DNA of 64,000 nucleotides. Origin: Symsagittifera roscoffensis (lineage: Eukaryota; Xenacoelomorpha; Acoela; Convolutidae). The translations under genes and the position numbers were made by a program. The notes under the pieces are model-generated. The model saw nothing but the letters and a program-made list of their open reading frames with translations, was not told the origin of the DNA and did not search any database. Numbering within the stretch: the first letter of the stretch is position 1; each line of letters opens with the position of its first letter. Of this stretch, positions 1 through 11,008 are shown one piece after another. The stretch covers positions 1,138,201 through 1,202,200 of the forward strand of contig NC_087066.1 in the NCBI RefSeq assembly GCF_963678635.1, given 5' to 3'.

Positions 1-65
1 AGCCAATGGTTATAGGGCCTATTTTTCTTAAGCCTCATGTGTGACTGCAGTAGACGAATGTTACA
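1..65 (+). repeat. B-type LTR, U5 end, cut by window start
   Basis: Identical to 5019-5083, the last 65 bp of the plus-oriented B-type LTR of the array unit, ending in TGTTACA. The rest of this LTR lies outside the window, so the array probably continues to the left. Confidence 0.8.
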
Positions 66-972
66 GATACATATCGACGGAAAACAAAACTAAGTCCTAA
101 GACAACTGGCTAACGTCTAAACAGAGCTTTGCATGCTTTTCACCGTCTCTACCAAGCCAGTACTTTCGGTGGTCTTTCTAACATCGGGTCGACAAAAACG
201 TTACTGTTCTCCGGCTTCGACCAGAACGCTCAAATTAACTAGATTACATGCAGAAATAGTGAGCTCATGACTGGGTCTCAGTATCCCCAGACCACGAGGT
301 CACTCCTAAAAACAGGGCTACTACTGCTTATTGAATTATTATTGTTTTTGTTCAGTAGATAAAAATCATCATCTCCATCGAAGATGGATCAACCCTTTCC
401 CCCCAACTCCTAGCTTCTCATCCTTATCAAAATGAATCCAGATATCAATTAGATTCAAGTCAGGACATGACAGGAAGCTAAAAGTTTATGTAAAACACTA
501 TCAGTTTCAGTCCCGGAACCCTTCCGGATTCTTGAATCCACTGAATCAAGCTCGTTAATCTTGATTTCTTCGTAATCCGGAAGGCTGTCTTCCACCCTTC
601 ACCGTTGTTCGCAACGACCTTGCAACTACTGTTGCGGCACAATAGTTGCAACTCGGAACGTTCTCTGTCAGCTCCGTGATTTGTTGTTGTTTTTTATCAC
701 GATTTTCGTACTTCTCGCAATCGCAGCTAATGTTGTTCTGTTTTTCTTTCTCGTTTTAGCCAAAATGGCCGTTTCTGACGTTTCTCAGAAATGTTACGTA
801 ATCACTTCGAAAATTTAAAAATTTGGAATTTCCGAATCCTTCAACCTTCACGTTTTGTTCAATCATTCGAATAACTTTCTTAATCCTTCTAAATCACTAA
901 CTCGGAAGGCTCGCTGCTAAAAATTCGATATCTGCAGAGACTGCCTTTTGGCCATTCTGGTCGAATGTCACA
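66..972 (-). repeat. A-type LTR, array copy 1
   Basis: In element orientation this LTR begins TGTGACATTCG at 972, directly after a purine-rich PPT. It runs to about 66, where it abuts the U5 end of a B-type LTR in opposite orientation. Compared with 36557-37481 it lacks about 18 bp at its U5 end. Copies recur at 5084-5990 and 10102-11008. No gene is seen in it. Confidence 0.85.
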
Positions 973-1798
973 TACTCCCCGGACATTCCGGTCAATGTCC
1001 TCATTGAATCTGGCATTGTTCGTAAAATCGGCACAGTGTCATCGAACAGAATTTACAAAATGCACAAAATCATTTTTATCCGCGTCATATCGACTCACTG
1101 CAGAATACATATGGCATCATACTACATCACATTCTACAATGAAAGCCTTCAAATTCTTTCATTAATCTGCACACTGAGGATATGACCTAAGATAAAAACG
1201 TCTTTTCTGACTTCCAATGTCAATGTCCCGATTAAAACTTTTTCTTTCTGATTTAAAAGGTATTGGCTTGCAGGACAGTCCTGCTAACCAACAAGCAAAA
1301 ATTATCCTACTACGCTTTTCCCTTCGGAAATCTTGCTTGTTATTGTCCTGAATATTAAAACTAAGAAACTCTGTGGTTAGAAAGAACAATGCAACAATCT
1401 CCCCCTTCAAGAGATTACTCAAGTCTTTCATGTCACCACAAAGTGATCAGTCGTCCTAAGTGATTAAAAACAATCATGCAGGCTGGAATATTTAAATATA
1501 CTTTCCTCTTAAGCCTTTCTAAATAAATAATAAGTGTCTCTAAAGCCACTTCACTAAAAATCAGAATGCAAACTTATAAATGCAGCAAATTCTCCAATGT
1601 TCAAAGCTCAACTAAATGTTTCAGCTTTCAATTACAACTTGGTTGCTTGGTTTCTCACTTGAGTTTTTCAAACACATAAAACAATTCTGAGTTTTAATTT
1701 TTCTTCATCACTCCTTTGTTTTCATCTTTTTCGTCGTTTAGAAGTTCTAAGACTTCTAAATTCTTCTAATTCTCTTTCTTTTTGCTTCCGACCATTTG
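973..1798 (-). other. A-type PPT and 3' UTR, array copy 1
   Basis: This stretch lies between the LTR start and the stop of the truncated last gene. The purine-rich TGTCCGGGGAGT (974-985, minus) directly precedes the LTR and is the likely plus-strand primer (PPT). An 89-codon sense ORF sits at 1162-1431 (see the copy in element A). A 66-codon plus-strand ORF (965-1165) is judged non-coding. Confidence 0.7.
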
Positions 1799-2353
1799 TC
1801 AATGTTCCATCTCCTCCTCCTGTGATACTGACTCTGCACTTTCAGTCTCTGTGTCCTGCAACACATCGTTAGCTATCCTGACGCTGTTGGAAGCAGTCCT
1901 CCAACACTTCTGCTCTTCTACCTTCTGTTTGCAACAAGGTAGGGGATCCACGTTAGATTCTCTGTTCCTGCAGAAGCTGTTGTGGAGACACAACGTCACA
2001 TTTCTCTCCAAATCTTCCTTCAACATCTCCGCCTTCTCCATCCCACTACGTTCAATTGCCCTGGAAATTCTTTTCACTGCGGTAGTCACTGCATTCCGAT
2101 GAGTCACGAAAGCTCGCTTGAAGGCTCCCGCTCCAATGTCCAGCTGATATCCACTGTACACCCTGCCGTGCTTCGACATATGCTTCTTAGCATATTCGTA
2201 CAACCATGCAGTCATGTTAGCTCTGAACCAAGGCATCAATCGTTTTCTTGCCCATAGCTTCTTCACTTCCATCGGAATGTTTAGATTTTTGCACATTGTC
2301 TCAAAAAGATCTAAATCTTTTAGACAATCCAATTTCTGCAACTGTTCTCCCAT
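1799..2353 (-). pseudogene. Truncated C-terminal part of A-type ORF3
   Basis: 184 codons matching the last ~180 residues of the 455-codon ORF at 11835-13202, including the PWFRA and LTHRNA-like core and the acidic Glu-rich end. It is cut at the palindromic junction at 2351-2362, beyond which the DNA changes to an inverted B-type gene. The apparent start is internal to the parent gene, so this is a fragment without its own promoter. Function is unknown. Confidence 0.8.
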
Positions 2354-2362
2354 TGGCCAATG
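2351..2362. repeat. 12-bp perfect palindrome at inverted junction
   Basis: CATTGGCCAATG is its own reverse complement. It marks the point where the minus-strand A-type gene fragment meets the plus-strand B-type gene. In element A the left half (CATTGG, 12366-12371) is followed by different DNA, so the palindrome was created by, or chosen for, the joining event. Confidence 0.85.
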
Positions 2363-3745
2363 TGTAGTCTGCAGTCACTGGAAAGACTAGAATCTGAACA
2401 TCATTTAGTGACGGCGTTGAGCGTAGAATCATGGCCATGGGTGTTGCAGGTGACTCAAAAACACATCCGGAGCTGGAAGGTTGGTCTCGAGGCGGAAATG
2501 GGATTTCCCATGAGCGAAGCTTATGGCTTGCCATTGAACGCGAAATCGCTGATAGGGTCAATGATGGCCAACTTGTGCGGAAGTCACTACCCACTGCACA
2601 TGGTGATGGTGGAAGCATCCAGCCAGAGAGTACTGGTGGACAAGGCCTTCTCAGTGCCCAAGTGCGTGAGGTTGGCTCGGATATCGCATCACTCGCACAA
2701 GTTGTTGAGAAAAATCAGAGGGACAGTACCAAAAGAATTGAGAGATGACTTGAGTGAAATCTGGGGAGAAGAACTTTTGAAGTTGGAGAGAGAGAACACA
2801 AGCGATCACGAGAGACAAAACGTGATCGGAAAACCTGTGGGAAGTGCTCCAAACCTGGAAGATAACGACACGATACATGAGAAAATGATGGAGCTTGAGC
2901 CTCTCTTGGAAGCCTCGGGGGAGCGTAATCTCAGGAGCATTGAAATCACCCATGGAGAATGCCCATGCCACTGTTTAGCGCAAACGGTGTGGTATCCAGA
3001 TCACAAGAACCTTTGCCTGGTGTGGGATATGGAAGAAATCCGGTCGATCGGACTACCGGATCACCGACAGAAGGTGACGATCTTGGTAGTGAGTACGATC
3101 TTGGCTCTGAGATGGATAGAAAAGAATATAACAAAGTATCGGGAAGCGGGGACGCCAACGGCAGAGTCAATATACGCGATAGAGTACAGTAGGAGACTCG
3201 AGTTGTTTGAGACTGCGTGCAAGGTATTCGCCATACCAACGGAAGTCAGACATGTCTGGAGCCGTTTGAGGTACTTCCCATGGTTTCGGGCGACGCTGAC
3301 GTCCTGGTTGTACATGACAACGAAGGATCACATGAGAAAACATCAAAAGGAGTATCGACAGTTCCAGGCCGAGATTGGGCCGGAAGCTTTCAAGAGACCC
3401 CTGTTAACCCATCGTAATGCAATCACGACAGGATGGAAGAGAGTGGGTAAAATGTCTAGAGACAATACCAAAGCGAGGGAATCGATACTAGAGGAGGACC
3501 TGGCGAAGAACGTGAGCTTGAGCCTGCACAATTCCTTTTGTTTGAACCGGAAATCTAGGGTAAAGGCACTACCCAACCAAGCAAAGAGGTTGCAAGAGCA
3601 AAGAGAATGGATGCGATCCTACGAGCAGCTGAAGGCTTGGGAGGAGATTGTGATTAGCTCCGATGATGAAGAGGAACTGTTGAGACAGTTTGCCGTATCT
3701 AGTACTTCAGGGTGCAGTACCTCCAAGGCGAAGAGTGCGAGATGA
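2360..3745 (+). CDS. B-type ORF3 C-terminal region, intact 461-codon frame
   Basis: An ATG-initiated frame homologous over its whole length to the A-type 455-codon ORF (11835-13202) and to the element B remnant at 41377-42435. Visible features are a motif HGECPCHC (about 198-205) followed by WYP, one hydrophobic segment at about 238-252 before RWIE, a PWFRA core (307-311), LTHRNA (349-354), and a Ser/Asp/Glu-rich end. The single hydrophobic stretch with a Cys/His-rich side could be a membrane anchor, but no signal peptide is seen because the start lies inside the parental ORF. Downstream are a B-type 3' UTR, PPT and LTR. No known family is recognised. The array copy at 7378 carries stops. Confidence 0.65.
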   Translation: MCSLQSLERLESEHHLVTALSVESWPWVLQVTQKHIRSWKVGLEAEMGFPMSEAYGLPLNAKSLIGSMMANLCGSHYPLHMVMVEASSQRVLVDKAFSVPKCVRLARISHHSHKLLRKIRGTVPKELRDDLSEIWGEELLKLERENTSDHERQNVIGKPVGSAPNLEDNDTIHEKMMELEPLLEASGERNLRSIEITHGECPCHCLAQTVWYPDHKNLCLVWDMEEIRSIGLPDHRQKVTILVVSTILALRWIEKNITKYREAGTPTAESIYAIEYSRRLELFETACKVFAIPTEVRHVWSRLRYFPWFRATLTSWLYMTTKDHMRKHQKEYRQFQAEIGPEAFKRPLLTHRNAITTGWKRVGKMSRDNTKARESILEEDLAKNVSLSLHNSFCLNRKSRVKALPNQAKRLQEQREWMRSYEQLKAWEEIVISSDDEEELLRQFAVSSTSGCSTSKAKSAR

Positions 3746-4171
3746 GCAGGTGGCTCGAATGGATCTTGAGTCTTGAGAGGGAAAGGGGGCTTGAGCGTGG
3801 ATCCGGGTGAAACCTGGGTTCACGAAAAAGAAATTTTAACAAAACAAGATATTGTTATTAATATGCTATATCTATTATATAAACGAAAATGCTGCATGAC
3901 AATTTCCTAATTGAATGGGACAAAAGAAATTTTAAATTGGCTTGAAAAGCGAGAATTCAAGGGTGCAGGTGTGTGCAGATTTTGATTGCTGTTTAGCGAT
4001 AGTGTGAAAATTTTACATGGCTGTGAATTTTGGGGTGTAGATAAGCTTAAGTCTGCTGCAAACTTCTGTAAATGACCACTGGCACTGTATCTTGAGTAAC
4101 ACTCGGTTTTCTGGGACTCACTGACAGAAGACAGCACGCGATGAGGACATCAATCTCGAGTCCGGGGAGTA
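3746..4171 (+). other. B-type 3' UTR and PPT, array copy 1
   Basis: Spacer from the ORF3 stop to the B-type LTR. It is the reverse complement, with substitutions, of 40934-41376 in element B. It ends in AGTCCGGGGAGTA (PPT, 4159-4171) directly before TGTGCC of the LTR. No gene is seen. Confidence 0.7.
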
Positions 4172-5083
4172 TGTGCCAGTCGGTCATATTTGGAAGTTTG
4201 ACCTTGAGAGAAACAAAAAGCACTTAATTTTGGAGTGAAATTTAATTTTTCAAAATTTCGAATGGAACCTGTCATGCACGATTTTCTCGCGATAACTGAA
4301 AATCAGAAAAGAGAAGTCAGAACGATCGAGTGACAAGCGCGGGAAAGTTGCTAGAAAAATCAGTGGGAAATTGCTATTCGCAATTTCAGTAGCAATAATA
4401 ATCGAGAGTAGAGCTGTCCCATCTAAAACAGAGACGAGCGCATTCCCACGAACTGGATTGTTGTGATTGGAGTACTATTATTAACTGGACCAGAGTGAAC
4501 CTTCGGTGGAAAGGTGGACAGCTAGAGTGTCCCAATGGTTCACGAGAACTTACAGTCTAGAGTAAAAACTTGTTCTTGTTATTAAAACTGACTAACATTA
4601 AACTCATTTTAGTTACTTTATTAATTCTTGAGTTGCTCACCGACTTATTTACTTCCTGGTTCTTGACTGGTTCCTAGTACTACAATGTGAGTACTAATTT
4701 AAATTTCTAGAGTGTGTTTTATAATTGTTATGTTGAGGTAAGGCGAGTTTTAGGTTGATCCATCTGAAATGGATCAAAGTTCCACTGTCTAATAAAAAGT
4801 AACTTAACGGATTGTTCCGACCCGGTTTTTAATGGCGTCCATGTATTTTGGGTATCTAGAGACCTAAGTATGGGGACGTTTCTAATTCTAGAGTGGGGGG
4901 ATATTTTAGTAGTAGCCTTTAAGCTGTAACGGGTCGTAGTCTCATTTCACAAGCGAACCGAATTGGCTCCGACTGATTTGAGGTACAAAAACACAAGAGA
5001 TAGTGTCCCTGACTCTTGAGCCAATGGTTATAGGGCCTATTTTTCTTAAGCCTCATGTGTGACTGCAGTAGACGAATGTTACA
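4172..5083 (+). repeat. B-type LTR, plus orientation, array copy 1
   Basis: About 912 bp, starting TGTGCCAGTCGG after the PPT and ending TGTTACA. The ends form an imperfect TG...CA inverted repeat. A possible poly(A) signal AATAAA lies at 4791-4796. Its last 30 bp match the sequence between the LTR body and the PBS of element B (53217-53252), which supports placing the U5 end at TGTTACA. It directly abuts an inverted A-type LTR at 5084. Confidence 0.8.
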
Positions 5084-5990
5084 GATACATATCGACGGAA
5101 AACAAAACTAAGTCCTAAGACAACTGGCTAACGTCTAAACAGAGCTTTGCATGCTTTTCACCGTCTCTACCAAGCCAGTACTTTCGGTGGTCTTTCTAAC
5201 ATCGGGTCGACAAAAACGTTACTGTTCTCCGGCTTCGACCAGAACGCTCAAATTAACTAGATTACATGCAGAAATAGTGAGCTCATGACTGGGTCTCAGT
5301 ATCCCCAGACCACGAGGTCACTCCTAAAAACAGGGCTACTACTGCTTATTGAATTATTATTGTTTTTGTTCAGTAGATAAAAATCATCATCTCCATCGAA
5401 GATGGATCAACCCTTTCCCCCCAACTCCTAGCTTCTCATCCTTATCAAAATGAATCCAGATATCAATTAGATTCAAGTCAGGACATGACAGGAAGCTAAA
5501 AGTTTATGTAAAACACTATCAGTTTCAGTCCCGGAACCCTTCCGGATTCTTGAATCCACTGAATCAAGCTCGTTAATCTTGATTTCTTCGTAATCCGGAA
5601 GGCTGTCTTCCACCCTTCACCGTTGTTCGCAACGACCTTGCAACTACTGTTGCGGCACAATAGTTGCAACTCGGAACGTTCTCTGTCAGCTCCGTGATTT
5701 GTTGTTGTTTTTTATCACGATTTTCGTACTTCTCGCAATCGCAGCTAATGTTGTTCTGTTTTTCTTTCTCGTTTTAGCCAAAATAGCCGTTTCTGACGTT
5801 TCTCAGAAATGTTACGTAATCACTTCGAAAATTTAAAAATTTGGAATTTCCGAATCCTTCAACCTTCACGTTTTGTTCAATCATTCGAATAACTTTCTTA
5901 ATCCTTCTAAATCACTAACTCGGAAGGCTCGCTGCTAAAAATTCGATATCTGCAGAGACTGCCTTTTGGCCATTCTGGTCGAATGTCACA
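5084..5990 (-). repeat. A-type LTR, array copy 2
   Basis: Copy of 66-972 shifted by 5,018 bp, with rare substitutions. It begins TGTGACATTCG at 5990 (minus) after the PPT and lacks about 18 bp of U5 at 5084. Confidence 0.85.
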
Positions 5991-6816
5991 TACTCCCCGG
6001 ACATTCCGGTCAATGTCCTCATTGAATCTGACATTGTTCGTAAAATCGGCACAGTGTCATCGAACAGAATTTACAAAATGCACAAAATCATTTTTATCCG
6101 CGTCATATCGACTCACTGCAGAATACATATGGCATCATACTACATCACATTCTACAATGAAAGCCTTCAAATTCTTTCATTAATCTGCACACTGAGGATA
6201 TGACCTAAGATAAAAACGTCTTTTCTGACTTCCAATGTCAATGTCCCGATTAAAACTTTTTCTCTCTGATTTAAAAGGTGTTGGCTTGCAGGACAGTCCT
6301 GCCAACCAACAAGCAAAAATTATCCTACTACGCTTTTCCCTTCGGAAATCTTGCTTGTTATTGTCCTGAATATTAAAACTAAGAAACTCTGTGGTTAGAA
6401 AGAACAATGCAACAATCTCCCCCTTCAAGAGATTACTCAAGTCTTTCATGTCACCACAAAGTGATCAGTCGTCCTAAGTGATTAAAAACAATCATGCAGG
6501 CTGGAATATTTAAATATACTTTCCTCTTAAGCCTTTCTAAATAAATAATAAGTGTCTCTAAAGCCACTTCACTAAAAATCAGAATGCAAACTTATAAATG
6601 CAGCAAATTCTCCAATGTTCAAAGCTCAACTAAATGTTTCAGCTTTCAATTACAACTTGGTTGCTTGGTTTCTCACTTGAGTTTTTCAAACACATAAAAC
6701 AATTCTGAGTTTTAATTTTTCTTCATCACTCCTTTGTTTTCATCTTTTTCGTCGTTTAGAAGTTCTAAAACTTCTAAATTCTTCTAATTCTCTTTCTTTT
6801 TGCTTCCGACCATTTG
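5991..6816 (-). other. A-type PPT and 3' UTR, array copy 2
   Basis: Same content as 973-1798: PPT at the LTR border and the 89-codon sense ORF at 6180-6449. No convincing gene. Confidence 0.7.
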
Positions 6817-7371
6817 TCAATGTTCCATCTCCTCCTCCTGTGATACTGACTCTGCACTTTCAGTCTCTGTGTCCTGCAACACATCGTTAGCTATCCTGAC
6901 GCTGTTGGAAGCAGTCCTCCAACACTTCTGCTCTTCTACCCTCTGTTTGCAACAAGGTAGGGGATCCACGTTAGATTCTCTGTTCCTGCAGAAGCTGTTG
7001 TGGAGACACAACGTCACATTTCTCTCCAAATCTTCCTTCAACATCTCCGCCGTCTCCATCCCACTACGTTCAATTGTCCTGGAAATTCTTTTCACTGCGG
7101 TAGTCACTGCATTCCGATGAGTCACGAAAGCTCGCTTGAAGGCTCCCGCTCCAATGTCCAGCTGATATCCACTGTACACCCTGCCGTGCTTCGACATATG
7201 CTTCTTAGCATATTCGTACAACCATGCAGTCATGTTAGCTCTGAACCAAGGCATCAATCGTTTTCTTGCCCATAGCTTCTTCACTTCCATCGGAATGTTT
7301 AGAATTTTGCACATTGTCTCAAAAAGATCTAAATCTTTTAGACAATCCAATTTCTGCAACTGTTCTCCCAT
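6817..7371 (-). pseudogene. Truncated C-terminal part of A-type ORF3, array copy 2
   Basis: 184 codons, nearly identical to 1799-2353 with a few substitutions (for example Asn to Ile near the PME residues). Cut at the same palindrome. A fragment of unknown function. Confidence 0.8.
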
Positions 7372-7380
7372 TGGCCAATG
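7369..7380. repeat. 12-bp palindrome, array copy 2
   Basis: Second copy of CATTGGCCAATG at the inverted gene-gene junction, exactly 5,018 bp from the first. Confidence 0.85.
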
Positions 7381-8763
7381 TGTAGTCTGCAGTCACTGGA
7401 AAGACTAGAATCTGAACATCATTTAGTGACGGCGTTGAGCGTAGAATCATGGCCATGGGTGTTGCAGGTGACTCAAAAACACATCCGGAGCTGGAAGGTT
7501 GGTCTCGAGGCGGAAATGGGATTTCCCATGAGCGAAGCTTATGGCTTGCCATTGAACGCGAAATCGCTGATAGGGTCAATGATGGCCAACTTGTGCGGAA
7601 GTCACTACCCACTGCACATGGTGATGGTGGAAGCATCCAGCCAGAGAGTACTGGTGGACAAGGCCTTCTCAGTGCCCAAGTGCGTGAGGTTGGCTCGGAT
7701 ATCGCATCACTCGCACAAGTTGTTGAGAAAAATCAGAGGGACAGTACCAAAAGAATTGAGAGATGACTTGAGTGAAATCTGGGGAGAAGAACTTTTGAAG
7801 TTGGAGAGAGAGAACACAAGCGATCACGAGAGACAAAACGTGATCGGAAAACCTGTGGGAAGTGCTCCAAACCTGGAAGATAACGACACGATACATGAGA
7901 AAATGATGGAGCTTGAGCCTCTCTTGGAAGCCTCGGGGGAGCGTAATCTCAGGAGCATTGAAATCACCCATGGAGAATGCCCATGCCACTGTTTAGCGCA
8001 AACGGTGTGGTATCCAGATCACAAGAACCTTTGCCTGGTGTGGGATATGGAAGAAATCCGGTCGATCGGACTACCGGATCACCGACAGAAGGTGACGATC
8101 TTGGTAGTGAGTACGATCTTGGCTCTGAGATGGATAGAAAAGAATATAACAAAGTATCGGGAAGCGGGGACGCCAACGGCAGAGTCAATATACGCGATAG
8201 ACTACAGTAGGAGACTCGAGTTGTTTGAGACTGCGTGCAAGGTATTCGCCATACCAACGGAAGTCAGACATGTCTGGAGCCGTTTGAGGTACTTCCCATG
8301 GTTTCGGGCGACGCTGACGTCCTGGTTGTACATGACAACGAAGGATCACATGAGAAAACATCAAAAGGAGTATCGACAGTTCCAGGCCGAGATTGGGCCG
8401 GAAGCTTTCAAGAGACCCCTGTTAACCCATCGTAATGCAATCACGACAGGATGATAGAGAGTGGGTAAAATGTCTAGAGACAATACCAAAGCGAGGGAAT
8501 CGATACTAGAGGAGGACCTGGCGAAGAACGTGAGCTTGAGCCTGCACAATTCCTTTTGTTTGAACCGGGAATCTAGGGTGAAGGCACTACCCAACCAAGC
8601 AAAGAGGTTGCAAGAGCAAAGAGAATGGATGCGATCCTACGAGCAGCTGAAGGCTTGGGAGGAGATTGTGATTAGCTCCGATGATGAAGAGGAACTGTTG
8701 AGACAGTTTGCCGTATCTAGTACTTCAGGGTGCAGTACCTCCAAGGCGAAGAGTGCGAGATGA
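7378..8763 (+). pseudogene. B-type ORF3 C-terminal region with tandem stops, array copy 2
   Basis: Copy of the 461-codon frame at 2360-3745. At 8452-8457 the Trp-Lys codons of copy 1 (TGG AAG) have become two adjacent stops (TGA TAG). The frame stays open on both sides: 7378-8454 up to the stop, and 8461-8763 after it. Everything else is nearly identical to copy 1, so the lesion is recent or an assembly/base-calling error. The HGECPCHC motif and hydrophobic segment lie before the stop. Confidence 0.75.
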
Positions 8764-9189
8764 GCAGGTGGCTCGAATGGATCTTGAGTCTTGAGAGGGA
8801 AAGGGGGCTTGAGCGTGGATCCGGGTGAAACCTGGGTTCACGAAAAAGAAATTTTAACAAAACAAGATATTGTTATTAATATGCTATATCTATTATATAA
8901 ACGAAAATGCTGCATGACAATTTCCTAATTGAATGGGACAAAAGAAATTTTAAATTGGCTTGAAAAGCGAGAATTCAAGGGTGCAGGTGTGTGCAGATTT
9001 TGATTGCTGTTTAGCGATAGTGTGAAAATTTTACATGGCTGTGAATTTTGGGGTGTAGATAAGCTTAAGTCTGCTGCAAACTTCTGTAAATGACCACTGG
9101 CACTGTATCTTGAGTAACACTCGGTTTTCTGGGACTCACTGACAGAAGACAGCACGCGATGAGGACATCGATCTCGAGTCCGGGGAGTA
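8764..9189 (+). other. B-type 3' UTR and PPT, array copy 2
   Basis: Copy of 3746-4171, ending in the PPT at 9177-9189. A minus-strand 122-codon frame here (8925-9293) is antisense and judged non-coding. Confidence 0.65.
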
Positions 9190-10101
9190 TGTGCCAGTCG
9201 GTCATATTTGGAAGTTTGACCTTGAGAGAAACAAAAATCACTTAATTTTGGAGTGAAATTTAATTTTTCAAAATTTCGAATGGAACCTCTCATGCACGAT
9301 TTTCTCGCGATAACTGAAAATCAGAAAAGAGAAGTCAGAACGATCGAGTGACAAGCGCGGGAAAGTTGCTAGAAAAATCAGTGGGAAATTGCTATTCGCA
9401 ATTTCAGTAGCAATAATAATCGAGAGTAGAGCTGTCCCATCTAAAACAGAGACGAGCGCATTCCCACGAACTGGATTGTTGTGATTGGAGTACTATTATT
9501 AACTGGACCAGAGTGAACCTTCGGTGGAAAGGTGGACAGCTAGAGTGTCCCAATGGTTCACGAGAACTTACAGTCTAGAGTAAAAACTTGTTCTTGTTAT
9601 TAAAACTGACTAACATTAAACTCATTTTAGTTACTTTATTAATTCTTGAGTTGCTCACCGACTTATTTACTTCCTGGTTCTTGACTGGTTCCTAGTACTA
9701 CAATGTGAGTACTAATTTAAATTTCTAGAGTGTGTTTTATAATTGTTATGTTGAGGTAAGGCGAGTTTTAGGTTGATCCATCTGAAATGGATCAAAGTTC
9801 CACTGTCTAATAAAAAGTAACTTAACGGATTGTTCCGACCCGGTTTTTAATGGCGTCCATGTATTTTGGGTATCTAGAGACCTAAGTATGGGGACGTTTC
9901 TAATTCTAGAGTGGGGGGATATTTTAGTAGTAGCCTTTAAGCTGTAACGGGTCGTAGTCTCATTTCACAAGCGAACCGAATTGGCTCCGACTGATTTGAG
10001 GTACAAAAACACAAGAGATAGTGTCCCTGACTCTTGAGCCAATGGTTATAGGGCCTATTTTTCTTAAGCCTCATGTGTGACTGCAGTAGACGAATGTTAC
10101 A
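9190..10101 (+). repeat. B-type LTR, plus orientation, array copy 2
   Basis: Copy of 4172-5083, TGTGCC to TGTTACA, abutting the inverted A-type LTR at 10102, which is the 3' LTR of element A. Confidence 0.8.
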
Positions 10102-11008
10102 GATACATATCGACGGAAAACAAAACTAAGTCCTAAGACAACTGGCTAACGTCTAAACAGAGCTTTGCATGCTTTTCACCGTCTCTACCAAGCCAGTACT
10201 TTCGGTGGTCTTTCTAACATCGGGTCGACAAAAACGTTACTGTTCTCCGGCTTCGACCAGAACGCTCAAATTAACTAGATTACATGCAGAAATAGTGAGC
10301 TCATGACTGGGTCTCAGTATCCCCAGACCACGAGGTCACTCCTAAAAACAGGGCTACTACTGCTTATTGAATTATTATTGTTTTTGTTCAGTAGATAAAA
10401 ATCATCATCTCCATCGAAGATGGATCAACCCTTTCCCCCCAACTCCTAGCTTCTCATCCTTATCAAAATGAATCCAGATATCAATTAGATTCAAGTCAGG
10501 ACATGACAGGAAGCTAAAAGTTTATGTAAAACACTATCAGTTTCAGTCCCGGAACCCTTCCGGATTCTTGAATCCACTGAATCAAGCTCGTTAATCTTGA
10601 TTTCTTCGTAATCCGGAAGGCTGTCTTCCACCCTTCACCGTTGTTCGCAACGACCTTGCAACTACTGTTGCGGCACAATAGTTGCAACTCGGAACGTTCT
10701 CTGTCAGCTCCGTGATTTGTTGTTGTTTTTTATCACGATTTTCGTACTTCTCGCAATCGCAGCTAATGTTGTTCTGTTTTTCTTTCTCGTTTTAGCCAAA
10801 ATGGCCGTTTCTGACGTTTCTCAGAAATGTTACGTAATCACTTCGAAAATTTAAAAATTTGGAATTTCCGAATCCTTCAACCTTCACGTTTTGTTCAATC
10901 ATTCGAATAACTTTCTTAATCCTTCTAAATCACTAACTCGGAAGGCTCGCTGCTAAAAATTCGATATCTGCAGAGACTGCCTTTTGGCCATTCTGGTCGA
11001 ATGTCACA
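10102..11008 (-). repeat. 3' LTR of element A (also array copy 3)
   Basis: Begins TGTGACATTCG at 11008 in element orientation, directly after the PPT. About 18 bp of U5 are missing at 10102, where it meets the inverted B-type LTR. It is near-identical to 66-972 and 5084-5990 and more different from the 5' LTR. Confidence 0.85.

Noticed and set aside
2301-2618. Minus-strand frames opposite the 461-codon gene (for example 2301-2618, 2651-2971, 2946-3239)
   Set aside because: Antisense shadows of the plus-strand gene; no homology in other elements in that frame.
8925-9293. 122-codon minus-strand frame in the B-type 3' UTR/LTR
   Set aside because: Antisense across the PPT and LTR start; copy 1 has a shorter frame only.
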